Part shown: piece by piece, positions 36,042 to 48,504 of the stretch | Numbering within the stretch: the first letter of the stretch is position 1 | Layout: every line of letters begins with the position of its first letter | From: Aptenodytes patagonicus | Lineage: Eukaryota; Chordata; Aves; Sphenisciformes; Spheniscidae | DNA length: 64,000 bases | Direction of reading: 5' to 3' | Assembly (NCBI RefSeq): GCF_965638725.1 | Contig: NC_134950.1 | Span: 137,011,636-137,075,635, forward strand | Made by a program: the position numbers and the translations under genes | The notes under the pieces: generated by a model | What the model saw: the letters and a program-made list of their open reading frames with translations, nothing else | Database searches by the model: none | Told to the model about the DNA's origin: nothing

Positions 36042-39000
36042 CCCCCTGATTCTGCCCAGACCTTGTATCACCAAAGCCACCCATCACCAGAAAAGCGGGG
36101 GAAAAGCTTTCTGGAACAGTAAGAACGGCATCCTTCAAGCAAGGCATCTGGGCAGTGGTTGCTAATAACGTATTGCTCAATCAATACTCCATGGAAGCCA
36201 GTCTATCAGTATATTCCTGCCAGTTTTAGTGAGAGGTCAGTTAATCTGAACACTTCTCTTTCTGATTCTGTCTAAGAAATCAACAGGAACTTGGTCTTAC
36301 TCTGCTTGGGTCACCCAAAGTAAGAGATACCTCTCCCTCATATACCAGCGCAGAAGTATTTGCAGGATGAGGTCGCAGAACTACAAAAATAAATGCTGTT
36401 TTCAACTGTTTTTAATAGGACAGAATTTAACCTCTAGTCAGCCAAATGTAACAGCTTTCCCGCATAAGAAATACCTAAACAAGAGAAATAATGGTCACAG
36501 GAAATACTATAACTAGCTGAAAAGGACTAGCAAAGAACAGTGTATGATGCCATACTGTCTATCTGTGTTTCTTCTGCATACTTTTATTTTCACCCTCAAG
36601 TTGGTATTGAAGGCTGTTTCTTCCTTCAGAAACCTCTGTGCTCATCTATACTAATACAGCTTTTTGCTAGCCTTTCCCTTCTGCCTTTTGCTCCTGTGGA
36701 CTTTATTCATTTATTTAATCTTTAATTTTGTCAACAAAATTGAAAAAATGAAAGGGATGATTGCAAAAGGGATGAAAAAGACAATGCATACAACTTCAAT
36801 GCTTCCAATAACAACTGAGATCACTTAGGTTGATAAGACCTGACTGCCTGAATCATTTCTGACACATACAGCCTCTGTGGATTTTCTTTATTCCTTTTTT
36901 CAGAAGTATTCTTTTGTTAATGAAATGTATGTTCCTCATAGCTTCAGTTGCTACCTTTAGTGAAACAGGAAAAACAATCACCCAAAACAAGATGGAAAAA
37001 TTGTCAGTCATTCTTTCCAGTGACATCTTGCATTGATGTTTTCTTAGCAAGGGTTTGGAGTATTTTGGTAACTGCTGTACCAGGTACAGGAAAAGAAATG
37101 TCCTGTTCTTTGAGGTTATATGACTGGGAAGGAAGGGAATGTGCCTCTTTGCAGAGTGCTCCAGCAATGCACCCTGGCTTTTCTCTCTCTGTAAGACAGA
37201 AGCTCTAGCTCTAGCTGTGATGTGTGTCAGGAGGAAATCCACTGTACAAGGTTCCTGATCAACCCCCAAAACTTATGCAAGTTATCTGTATGTTTGCCGA
37301 CTGTGTTTGGCTTGTCTCCTTCAACTCTCTGCAATAAATCTGTGTGTTTTTGTGAGTTTTAATGTGCTCTTTATAGAAAAAAATGTCCTGTCCCCCCCAG
37401 AATGGGTGGGGATATTATCGAGTTTACATAAGATGTTTATGTAAACTATGATAGTTATTGGGCGATTTGTGTTACTGTGTTGATACTGTCTATGTGTCAC
37501 TGTGGTAGCTCCAAGAGCCTCCGTTACAGGACCCCACTGTGACAAGCCTGGTAAAGATGGAGAGGAAAGGTGCTGTATAGAAAACACATCTTAACAAGGC
37601 CACAGCACAGATCGCAATACCTTTAAATCCTGAAGATATGGAGCGGTACTGGCTTGCCTTCCCTAATTCTTGCAAGTCCCTTTTCATCCTGGTTGGCCAT
37701 GGCACTTAGTGCCATGATCTCTAGCATTCCTGCGACGGTGAGCACAGATGTTATAGAAAAGATCAGCAGTTATCCATATATAAAAGAGATAATGACAGAA
37801 AAACCAAAGATAGAGATGTTTTATGTTACAGCTCCAAGTCTTGTGCCAGTAAGCTATAATCAGGTAATTTAAAAAAAAATTACTGTTTGCCATTGGGTAT
37901 TAAATACTAAATTAATTTTAAATCTCATCCTCTGGCTCACAGCAAGCACTATAAGAGAGTGGTGAAATGGAGAGGAGAAAAATAAGAGGCCGTGAACATG
38001 TCAGAGAAGTTATTCTCCATGGCCTCATCTCCCTTGACAGAAATGTGTGTTGCAATCTGTCAACCAGCCAGTGATCATTTTTTTTTAAAGACTCTCCCAG
38101 GCTGTGTGCATCTGCAGTCTGTGTGCACAGAATTGCTGGTCATGCGGAGCTGGAAGTGGTATGTTTGGAGCACAGAATCACACTACCCTTGTTAGGACAC
38201 CTTGAGATTTCACAATTTCTCTTCTCCCATTCTCGTTTGCATTTTTACACCAATTTTTGAAAAGTAGCCTGTCCCAGGATTTTATGTTAACTGGTTTCAG
38301 TTCAGAGTGGAATACACAATTAAAGACATTGAAAATAATGGCAATTTTTAGTCTGGCAGCTGAACCACGAAATAAGGAAATTATAGCTCAAAGTTGGTCC
38401 AAATCAGAAAATTATTGCATTTTTCTGTGATTAAAAAAAAAATGGCTATAAAAATGGCTATCTTCACTACTACCCAAAGTTCTTTCTTTTCCTTTTTTGA
38501 GTTACTCAACCTTCCTTGAGTGATATTTGTAAAGTTGAAGTTCATTTTGAACTGAAAATACTGTTTTGAAACAGAAAGTTTCAGCTTGAAAATGTCAAAA
38601 CAAAATGTTCTGACTTTTCCAAATTCCTCTCTTCCCTTTTCTACCCCTTGTTACTTGCTGAATTTAAGAAGTTGTTTTGATCCTTGAGAAACGAGATTGT
38701 TCGGGCAGATTTACTATTTGCATTTTTTTGATTAATCTCTTACCTGTCTGGGATGGGTCTCTGTAACAGTTCAGCTGAAATACATGAATTCATGTCTCCT
38801 TCCTTCTCACTGATTCCTTGCTCTTTTTGGAACTGGGCTAGTCTGAAATCTTATCCCCAAGTACACTTAAACTTTGGGGAACCTTGAAGTTAGGCACCCC
38901 TCGCTGTAGTTGGCTGACCTCTTAACCCAAGATCTGAGAAGAGTCAACCTTTTGGAAGGTTGTGGTGCAAACTTCAAACTTCACAGATCAATGCCTATTG

Positions 39001-42000
39001 CCTCTTCATCCTTTGAGCTTAATTAGAATTTATTTTGGTTCAAATACATGCGTTCTACATTGGGTTCTTCCAAGTACAGTTTGGGTTTACTTGATTGCTT
39101 TCCCTCCTGTCTAAAACCTGCCTTTTTTCTCCAAAGTGTGACTCATTGCTTGGTTTGCTATGCTTCGCTATAGAAATATGCACTCTGTAGTAAATTTGAT
39201 GTGATTAATACCCTTTAAGACTGACCCATATTTAATGTCAATGTTAAACTGACATAGAAATGCCAGAAAGAGATGCGGCATTAGTTTCTTTTTTCTCTTC
39301 CTCTGGCTAACCTTGTCACCAAAGCTCCAGTATTATTTTTTCTTTATCAAAGCGGGGGTTTTCCTACGAGAACAGACTGGGGCAGCGGGTGGGGGGAGAG
39401 GGAGAAGAAAAGGGGTTATTCAGTGTGCAAGAGGCCTCTTCTCTCCTTCCCACATTATTATTAACAAAATCTTCAGTGTCTGCAAGTGCATCTGTGCGCA
39501 CATGAAAAAACCACCACATGCATTAGTTCAATAGTGCTCTTGCTAATTAATGTGAACACTTACACATGCAAATCACATTAACTATCAGTTTGTGCATGCA
39601 ATTACTTGATTTATGCATGCAAATGTCCATCTGAGGCCACATCTTAACCTATTGTAAGCTGGCATAGCTCCACTGCCTTCAGTCAAACTATACTGGTTTA
39701 TATTTGCTACAGAATCATTCCATGGTATTTTTGCAGCCAATTTTCATTCTTGGCGGTATTATAGGTGCAGTTACAGACTTGCTTTAAAAAGTTGACCTTT
39801 TGCATTCTTAGTAAAGGCAGTATCTGACTCTAATGATGGCCTGGATTTTGCATTTTCTTCAAGTTCTATACGCTGAACCTCCTCTTTCTCCTCTATGAGC
39901 TCTGCCCCCTCTATAAATCTTATTATGCCCTACAACCTGCAGTTTGAAAGGAAAGGAGGTCAGCAATTAGCCTTCTCAAAATGATGGCATGTTAGTGTAA
40001 GGGTTTTGGGTGGTCCTATATATCAGATTGACTTTTAGTTACTGATCAGTTGAAGATCAATTATGGGATACAATGAGAAACTAGATAGCCTGCTGGTCTG
40101 TTAGTATCTGGGTAAGGCTGATTCCAAGACTGGAGTGGAGTGAAGGTAACTGCAAAATGACGATCTGGAAAAGGCTTCATTATTCAAATATTTCTCCAAC
40201 TTCAACTTCACCATAACAGTGAGCAGGCTGTTTTGATGCAGGTGTTGATTACAACTGAGAATACTTTCATTGTGTCACTACAGTCCGTACTACACTTGTT
40301 CAGGGAGTGCTGGGGTCCAAATGACTTCAACACGGTCTAAAAAAAGGGGTTTAGATAAAACTAAAATGCCTTCTAGAGGTGTAAAGAAAGATTTTCAAAA
40401 TCATTACTAAAAACTTTTCAGTGGATGTATTGCAGAACTCATGAAATACAGAACCTCTGTTTTCTTGGCATCAGAAAAGATTGGTCTGACCCTAAAAAAT
40501 ACAGAGATGCTCCATTGCCTCCACTGGGTAGAGGAACAGGCCTTTTAAACAGAAGTTGGTTGTAAAGTAACCAGAAGATGATTTAAGCTCTACTTCCAGA
40601 ACCAGCTGTAGAACCTAATCTGGTTATGGCAAATACTGCTGGGCAGTAGATCCACAGGAATACTTCTTCTCCAACTTCAACCATTCGCCGCTCTGAGTCT
40701 GCAGCCTACATTGCTGCCCTGGCCACATTTGTAAACACAGCCATTCCCACCCAGGGAAATGCATGCCACTGGTGTACCATGGACACCTTGTAAGTGCCTT
40801 TCAGTAAAGTGTCCCTGAAATAACCTGCTGAACCCGGCACTGAGAATAGCCGGAAACGAGCTCCCAGAATAATTATGGGTGTTGGGATACAAGATGAGGA
40901 GACATATAGGTGATGCTGGAAAAAACGATTGCTTTCAGACAGACTTGCTTGATTGGTCTTAGCTGATGGACCAGGCAGAAGTAAGGATGCGAGGAGCAGC
41001 ATGAAAAGCAGGCAGTGACAGGAGCCTCAGAGAGATGTAAAGGACAAAGTCCAGGGCACAGATCCAGCAAGGTGTGGAAACACCTCCTGTTTTCTCAAGC
41101 AAGGTCCAGGTTCAAAGAGACTTGTGGCTGTGATACTGGGGAATCCCAAGAAAAAAATGGGAATCTGTGCAAGTTGCAGTGACATTTTTCAGGAGCAACA
41201 TGCAGACAAGGCCTGTGGAATAATCAGCTTGACCTTCTAAAAGATCTGATGGGGAGGCAATTTTAGCATCCAGAGGTGACTAAATATATCTTTCTGCTGC
41301 CTGGCAAATGAAACAGCTATTTTGTCCATGAGCTCTGCTTCTTAAAATTACTACTTGATTTACAGCTGTTAAGTCATTTTAAGGACCTGATTAATCATTT
41401 GCTCTTGGCAGGCAGAGTTATGACTGCTAAAAATACTAAACAATGTCTTGTGTCTTAATCAGCGAAATGGGGACGGTGGCCAAACTGGGGAGATTCTTGC
41501 AAACTTTCTGTGCGCACTATGTGTATGATGCGTGTTGGAGATAAACATACAAATGCTTACTGCAATCTGCTTGGTTAGTCGAGCCAATTATTGAAAGGAA
41601 GCTGAACTCCATTCCCACTGCATTTCAGTGCCGTGATTGCTCAGGGAAATTGTGTGAGAAGACAATGTTTAGTTGCGGATGTACTTAGCAAAGCTCTCCT
41701 CTCAGACTGTTAGGTGCCTGAAAAGATAGGTAATTAGCAAATGCTTCAAATATTATTTCATTTTTTTTCTGTAGAAGTGGATATAATAAGATTGAGCTGC
41801 ACAAGGAGGAAATGTGAATCAAGCTATTTCCTATTTCCTATTTTTGTAATAAAATAAAGTTTTGTGTTTATTAGTGTCCCTAACAACAACCTACCTAAGC
41901 AAGGCTTTAAATTCTATATGCCTGAACATTGTTCTTAGAATTTCTCCCACTTTTCTATAAAGAAATCCTTCCAAGAAAATAACTGTGTACGTCCTATATT

Positions 42001-43464
42001 TCACTTTTACACTTGTAGACACTCTGCTATTATTGCATGCTGTATACAGGTTATTGCAGTAGCCTGTAAGAATAAAGTATTACAGGTAAATACTAAAGTG
42101 ATTGGATCAAGACAGTTGCACAGCCAAAGACTTCCTCACCTCTCATGTCATGATCCCTTGGCTGTGAAGACTAAATCCTTCACAGTTTAAACAAGAATAG
42201 AAACATTAATAGAAACTGCTTCTTCGACAAGTTATTCTATTAAACCTAAGAATTACCTGCAAGATTTAAGTGATTAGCAAAGTATCAGCAACGTAATGGA
42301 AAAGACATTGAGTTCATTCTGAGTCCCCTAATTATCATTCTTTATTTTGAAAAAGAGTAAAAAGACGAGAAAAAATACTGATTTAGTATTTATTTATTTT
42401 ATTTAGTACTATAATTTAGTAACTCACTAAAGAGTGCTATAGTTGATGAATTTTATTTTATACAGTTCTTAGTCACAGTCTTGACAGTGGAATACAGAAG
42501 GGAGGAAAATATTATATGAATGATTATTTCCAAATTAAGAATGAAGACTGAGTGTAAATTTTCCAAAGCAGTTGCATTGTAAACTCTGTAAAAGTCACTG
42601 GGATTTAATGTGCATTTTGAAAGAACACCATCAGTGTGACAATATGGACTTCATTACTTCCAACTGCAACTGTGGAAATAAATGTGTTGAAGACACAGTC
42701 TAACTTCACCATAACAAATCACCACTGGGCTAGGATAAATATTTATGATATCAAACTGTTCACTGTAATAGGGTTTGGCTGTTTGCTGCATTAGAAAAAT
42801 GGAGAAACTTGCAACTGGAATTGAACATTTATATATAGTACTTTTACGGAAATTGTTTCCCACAGATCAATATTTAGATGAAATCTTAAAAAGGAAGCGC
42901 AAATTAAATGAGAATGGAAATTAAAAGGACTTTCCTAGACCATGTACGACACGTATTGGGGAAAATTTTTTTTAGGTTTATATTAAGATTAACTTGACTT
43001 TTTTTCTAACAGACTGATCAATAAAATAATTTTGCTCTTGCTGATAGAGGTATTAAGGTAGGATGTTCTGGTGAAGTTAGGAAACTGATTTTGGAAACAG
43101 ATTATGCTTACATAGAGTATTTCCATAGGAAAAAAAGTAATAGAAACAAGGAATTATATGTAGCTTTGTTTAAAATACACAGGCATTATAGTTTTGCTTA
43201 GATCTCACAGGAAGATTTCTACTGTACAAATCTAACAGTCTAACTTGTGCTTATCTACACTGAATACATGTATTTAAAACACATCTAAATACACATATAG
43301 GTACATATTTCAGCCACACACAGAAAAACTGTTTATGCACATATTTTTTGGGAATATACTTGTATGGTTTCTTGACCATGGCTTTGACTGTCCTATGCGA
43401 GACTGTCTTACTGCCAGTTTTCAGCTTCTGGTTACTGGGTCATCAGTCTTCCTTATTCTATAAG
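36042..43464. other. AT-rich DNA between CR1 copies
   Basis: No gene is recognised. A cluster of octamer-like motifs lies at 39,566-39,624 (listed separately). Minus-strand frames at 36,853-37,269 and 37,490-37,893 were examined for ABC-transporter motifs because an ABCB remnant lies further right; none was found. The stretch may nevertheless be intronic to, or downstream of, that decayed gene. Confidence 0.45.
39566..39624 (+). promoter_or_regulatory. Cluster of POU/octamer-like motifs
   Basis: Two exact ATGCAAAT octamers (39,566-39,573 and 39,617-39,624) flank a near-match ATGCAATT (39,596-39,603) within 59 bp, in a stretch also holding TTAATT and TTTATGCATGC. Such spacing is uncommon by chance in AT-rich DNA and suggests a POU-factor-bound element. 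No conservation data are available. Confidence 0.25.
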
Positions 43465-44095
43465 TGCTATTCTCCAAGTACCCGAGGATCCTGGTGGACG
43501 ATATGGTGAACATGATGAGCAGCGCGCCCTTCCAGCAAAGAAGGGCAACAGCAGAGGGGGCTGTTGGTGAAGGAGTGTAGCCAGTAGGTGGAGGGAAGCG
43601 ATTGTTCTCCTCTATTCAGAAACTGAGAGCATGTCAGGAGCACTGTGTCAAATTCTGGGCTTCCCACTGCAAAAAAAGACATTGACATACTGAATTGAGT
43701 CCAGCAGAAGACAAAGAAGGGCTCTGGAGTGCACTGTGTACAAGAAGCTACTGAGATACTGAGAGAAATGGGTTTGTTCAGTTTGGAGAAAAGAAGTATG
43801 ACGGTTGCTGTCTACAACCAGGTAATGAGAAGATATAGAGAAGGTGGAGCCAGATTCTTCTCAGAGGTGCACAGCAAAAGGATGAGGGGCAAAAGACGTT
43901 AGCTACAGAAAGGAAATTCTGACAATATTAGGAGTACGTTCTTCACAGTGGGGTGGCCAAGCACTAGCACAGGCTGCCCAGAGGGGCTGTGTGTTCGCAA
44001 TCCCTGGGGCTATTCAGGACTTACTTGTACAAGATCCTGACCGACCTGACCTAGCTTCACAGTGAACTCTGCTTTGAGCAAGGGTTGGATCAGAT
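43465..44095 (+). mobile_element. Degraded CR1 LINE fragment
   Basis: Degraded CR1 in sense orientation. Recognisable pieces include the RT-end-like region (about 43,610-43,800), GTGGGGTGGCCAAGCACTAG, the AGGCTGCCCAGAGGGGCTGT block (about 43,972-43,992) and the GATCCTGACCGACCTGACCT-like tail. Many substitutions and broken frames make it much older than the 35,470 copy. Ends are approximate. Confidence 0.75.
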
Positions 44096-44130
44096 AGAAT
44101 CACAAAATAGTTTAGGTTGGGGCTGTAAGT
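44096..44130 (-). mobile_element. Short antisense CR1 tail abutting the previous CR1
   Basis: ATAGAATCACAAAATAGTTT followed by AGGTTGGGG resembles the reverse complement of a CR1 3' terminus. It directly abuts the sense CR1 fragment, so this may be a tail-to-tail pair or simply a variant tail of the neighbour. It is very short; confidence is low. Confidence 0.35.
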
Positions 44131-45226
44131 CTCTCTCAGTTCAGAAATACTTCAGTTTGCACTAGGGGATGCTAGAAAAAGGCATGATTTAGCAATGTAA
44201 ACACAACAACTGAAAGCTGTTGAAACTGAAGAGACTTCAAGGATTCACTTATAGGAGTAAATAAAATGAGCAAAAGCATCATATGTTCCTGAGACATAAC
44301 AAAGTGTACTCCTGGGAAAATTTCATCACAAATGTACTGTGAATGCTCAGTCACTAATTCTACATGCTTTGTAAATGGGAAATGTGCTATATATGTGCTA
44401 AGGCTCACTATACCATTGAGAAACTACGTCAAGAACAACTATTTTGAGTAGTAGGACTCAGTCATTCTTTTCCCGAACCAAGCATGACCACATTCAGGAC
44501 TGTTTTAGAAACCAAAGTCATAATCTTTTTAAGTTGGGGGATTAAAGATCAGAGAAGTGATGGCAATAACGTTTAATAAAGGATCAGTTTAAGAAACAAT
44601 TCTAGCTGATAATTTTCTGTGGTGTGAATAATCAAAGATCGTCAAAGGTACTTACTGGGTCACTTCAATGAATTTATTTTTACAATTAAGTTATGGGAAG
44701 AAAAGTCTCTTCTTTGCCTATTGTTACACCTTCAGCAAGCATGATGGAAAACAGGGGACTAAGCACCCTTCAAACTCTGGTTGGTGCTCACAGCCCAATA
44801 AATGACCATTCAGACTTGTTTAATTTCAGTATCTTCAGGCAATAAATTTGGGATTCCTATAAAACAGAAATAAGAAATTAAAAGAATATTTTGAAATTAC
44901 AATTATTTCCACTTTTTTAAGGTAAACTGATCTGAATGTTGTCTTCAGCACATGCAGAAAGAATCAAACAGAAGAATCCTGAAGTAGCAGAGAACAAGGT
45001 AGTTGGCAAGACTGGTGAAACAGGTCTGAATCATTCCCTAGTGCTGCCTCAGGACCACAGGTAACAGCAAAAGCCACTTTAATAACTGTGCTGAATCAAT
45101 GACACTAATTTTAGAAAAAAGGAAACAGTCCTCCTGACTGCTAAAGAAATAATCTTTGATGCATTCTTCTGAAGAGGTGATGTCAGTATGAAAGGGGAAG
45201 CGATGTGCAGAAGCTATCACCAGCTT
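44131..45226. other. AT-rich DNA, nothing recognised
   Basis: No gene, repeat family or RNA gene is seen. Short open frames only. Confidence 0.45.
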
Positions 45227-45365
45227 TCATAGATTCACAGAACCTCATCGGTCAGAAGGGATCTCCAGAGGTCATCCAGTCCAACCTGTGCTCAGAGCCA
45301 GCCACTCGGGGCCTCACCGCTTGAGTCTTCACTGGCTCCAAGGATGGAGATTCCACAGCTACACT
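45227..45365 (-). mobile_element. CR1 LINE 3' end, antisense
   Basis: Begins with TCATAGATTCACAGAACC, the reverse complement of a CR1 terminal repeat. This is followed by AGAAGGGATCTCCAGAGGTC and ATCCAGTCCAACCTGTGCTC, the usual antisense CR1 3' end. The piece is only about 140 bp, with a right edge that fades into unique DNA. It is inactive. Confidence 0.75.
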
Positions 45366-47343
45366 GTTTGACAAATGTTTATCCTCTTCATGCTATGTAT
45401 TTTAGGGTTCAGTGAGACGCCTGGACCTATTTAGCCAGTGTAAATCATTACCTTTTGAGAGGTTGATTCTTCTTCATCTTCTTATTATGGAGCGTGATCT
45501 CCCATTTGCTCTATTGCGTTTCAAGCTGTTGATGCTGAATGCATCTTTAGGATCTTCTGTGGTCATTATTTCCTCTAGTATCATCCATTCAAACTATTCA
45601 AAGAGCATAAGAAGAAAAAAATTCAATCAATGAGAAATGTATTGTGTTGGGCACTGTGGATGTGAAAAGCAGACTAGTTTCTGTTTGTAGTTTCACATAA
45701 GCACTCTGGTATTCTGTTTTAGATTTATTCATCTGACCAAATTAACTACATTTCTCAAAGCTATTGCTATGTAACGTTATAAACATTTCCCTTAGTCATT
45801 AGGAAATCTGCATACAAGTCTACAGCATAAAAAAAGGCAAACATTGTTTCAAGCCCTGGGAAAACTATACTTGTTTTCCCTCAGAGAGGTTAATTCTGTG
45901 CAATTTTGAAAGGTTCCTGCGAGCACCCATTGCCTACAATGACAGATGTAATTACTCAGCATCTCTTCAAATGGCAAAGCTTGCAAGAAAACAATAGATT
46001 CCTACATGCATTGACAACTTTTAATTCCATTTTTTTGAATGCTTTGGCAAACTTAAGGAAATGTGTTTGGTGGCTACTGCAATTTGGGGGTGCCTCTTTG
46101 TCAGTGTCTACAGTTTAACAAAGCTACCATTAAGGTCAAGTAGAGCAAGATTTCACCCTTAAAATTTTGCAGTCATTTCCCTTCTGAGTCCTTCTAGTTC
46201 CAGCCACCTCCTCCCCACACGAATAGCAAAGTTATCTAATTCTAGATAGCATGCCTGAAAGACTCCCTGGCCACAGCACACTGCCAGCCGTGGCAGAACC
46301 ACACCTACCAAATCGTTTACATGGCATTCCCAGGCAGGGCCAGGTAAGTATATGTTTTAAAGACATTTTCCAGAACATAGCTTTTAAACTGTGCTTTAGT
46401 AACCCCTAGAAATCCAGTCCCACTACTTTTACTGTCCATTTTAACTTGGTTGTATTAAACAAGAGTGTCTCAAGTTATGCTGCCGCAAATGGCATGTGAA
46501 CTGACAGTATGCTAGGTCAAGACTTTGCCTCTCTTACCATGCTGCCAGCACCTTTCTGCCTGTCAGCGTTGACAATTGCTCAAACCTGATTAGACGGCAT
46601 GGTGGAGAACCTGCCCACAGCTGGCCTCTCTCTGCCTTTCCTGTGCTTTCATTTGCACTTTTCATTTTGCTGATGGAAGTAGACTAGCATGGGAAAAATG
46701 GTCGAAGCTGTTAATATGTCTGCACAAAAAAAGTGCTGGCTGGTATGTTGGGGATTTTTGTGTCCTCCTATTGCTTTTGGTTTTAGTTTGGCTCCAACAG
46801 CACAGGTAGGGCCCAGAGTTACAGCCTAAGGTACTGCTTTTGTCTTTATAGCCTATATAGGAAACCTTCACCCACACTTCAGTCTGAGATTACAGGCATA
46901 GCTGCTGCCAGGAGATTGCAGAAGAACAATATAGAAAGGTGCGGCCTTATTTGGAGATGAGTTGATTTTGGAGATACCTCAGTGCCTGGCAGCACTGACA
47001 GCACAGCACTGAAGGGTTTTCCCACTGGAGGCCATGGTCTAGCTCTCAGGTCACTCAGTGCTTCTGCATCTGTGCTAAGTGTCACTTTAAAGCATGATTA
47101 TGCATGAGTCATGAACTAAGCTGTCTTTTAAAGATCATCTGAGACATTCACAAATAAACAAACTCACTATGCTGCATAAAAGAAACCAGCATTTGTAAAA
47201 TTGCTGAGTAACAAATGCATCTATGCGTGGTCATATTTCCAGCTCTCACATCTAAACCTATGCTCAGTGGGGATTTGATCCATGATATATCATGCTGCGT
47301 ACTATGATTATTCAAATAATAACAGTAATAATAATAAACGTAC
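45366..47343. other. DNA flanking the ABCB remnant, nothing recognised
   Basis: No gene is recognised. By strand logic this lies downstream of the minus-strand ABCB exon at 47,344-47,505 and should hold linker and second-half exons if the gene were intact within this distance. I saw no Walker A, LSGGQ or transmembrane exon pattern on the minus strand, but could not run a profile search. Confidence 0.4.
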
Positions 47344-47505
47344 CTGTGAGGTTGGAATTGAATAATATGGCTCCTTTTTCTCCATCAGCTCTGTGTGTGT
47401 CCCCATTTCAACCACTGTGCCATCCACAATGCCCACTATTACATCTGCAGTCTGAGTGGTGGAAAGCCGATGAGCAATAATAATAGTAGTTTGACCTCGC
47501 CTGGC
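47344..47505 (-). pseudogene. ABCB5: ABCB-type transporter exon (end of nucleotide-binding domain 1), likely ABCB5 remnant
   Basis: On the minus strand this 162-bp, 54-codon exon is open and sits between a TTTGTTTACAG acceptor (ending at 47,506) and a GTACGT donor (47,343 downward). It begins ARRGQTTIIIAHRLSTTQTA and continues through DGTVVEMGTHTELMEKK to YYSIPTSQ. This is the H-loop (His of AHRLST) and D/ELM region that closes the first ATP-binding domain of P-glycoprotein-type exporters, which move lipids and drugs across the plasma membrane. The exon length and phase match the corresponding ABCB1 exon. I assign it to ABCB5 from its position: in mammals ABCB5 lies next to SP8 in convergent orientation. 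Its neighbouring exon is badly damaged, so the gene is probably dead although this exon looks intact. Confidence 0.75.
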
Positions 47506-48504
47506 CTGTAAACAAAATACCAAACTGTAATTCATGTCCCCTGTTGCTTGGTGGTTTAAAGTAATTCCTCTAATTTGTCATATTGATACTGCTGTTACAT
47601 CCCATTGATCTAATTTGCTGAACATCCGTGTAATCCATGATTCTCTCACAACTGACTTAAACTACAACATGTTCCTTTCCCTGGCAGGCTGGAGCCTTAC
47701 CTGCTTTCTGGTTTGGCTTATTTTGCTGCTTCTGCTTTTCTTGGAGTATCTCTTGTTATTTAAAATGCCATTGAAAAGCCCAGCCATGAAGTACAAAGTT
47801 GGGAGCATTTCCATAGAGACCGGCTCATTGGCAGAGGACACGTGTCTCTGTTTTGCTCTCTGGGTCCCACCAATTCTAGCAGCATGACACCAGTTATTTG
47901 CCACCAGTAAATATTGCTCAGCATTATCTGGCTGAAGGCAATGTGCTTGCCTTAAATAGGTAGCTTTGGGCCTCCATTGCTGCACAAAAAACATAGGGTT
48001 TATCATTTGGTAATTTATGGAGGAAAGCTATTCATATCACCTAAGCGCAGATACCAAATTTCCAGGAATAAACAAGCATACAGGTTAGTACCTGCAGCCT
48101 GCCTATTTAACCAAAGAAGAGAGACAGAGACTTCTTCCAAAAAAACCTCTGACTCCGCTGCCTTCTGAGTTAACTGTTGAGAGTTAAACACTCAGAACAG
48201 TTAAGCTGTCTGGAGTGTTACAGCAAAGGCTCATCCACTCTGATGGCTATTGCATGGTGCCAGCCCCTAGCCAGATGGGCAAAGTGGAAATCATTGTTTC
48301 AGCGGTGGTGAGGCAGAACATATGAGAATATTGCCACAGAAGAACAGTGGGTAGCTTTTTGCCATGAATGGGGAAATAATCCTTGTCCTTGTTACAAATC
48401 TATCGTGGAAAATGATAACTGTCTCTTGTGTCTTCTCCTTGAATTTAAATTAAATGCATGATTCGAGAAGAGAGAAAGGGTTATACCAATGACACAGTAC
48501 TTAC
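47506..48504 (-). other. Intron between the two ABCB remnant exons
   Basis: This is 999 bp between a GTAAGT donor (48,504 downward) and the TTTGTTTACAG acceptor at 47,506. A 114-codon minus-strand frame (47,662-48,006) lies inside it, but its translation does not resemble an ABC transporter or any family I know. Intron identity follows from the flanking exons. Confidence 0.6.

Noticed and set aside
39440..39480. Possible antisense Walker A (CGK-like) for the second ABCB domain
   Set aside because: Only three residues fit and stops directly precede them; judged chance.
47662..48006. 114-codon minus-strand frame between the ABCB exons, considered as another ABCB exon
   Set aside because: The translation shows no ABC or transmembrane pattern, and the flanking exons are adjacent exons in ABCB1, so this is intron.
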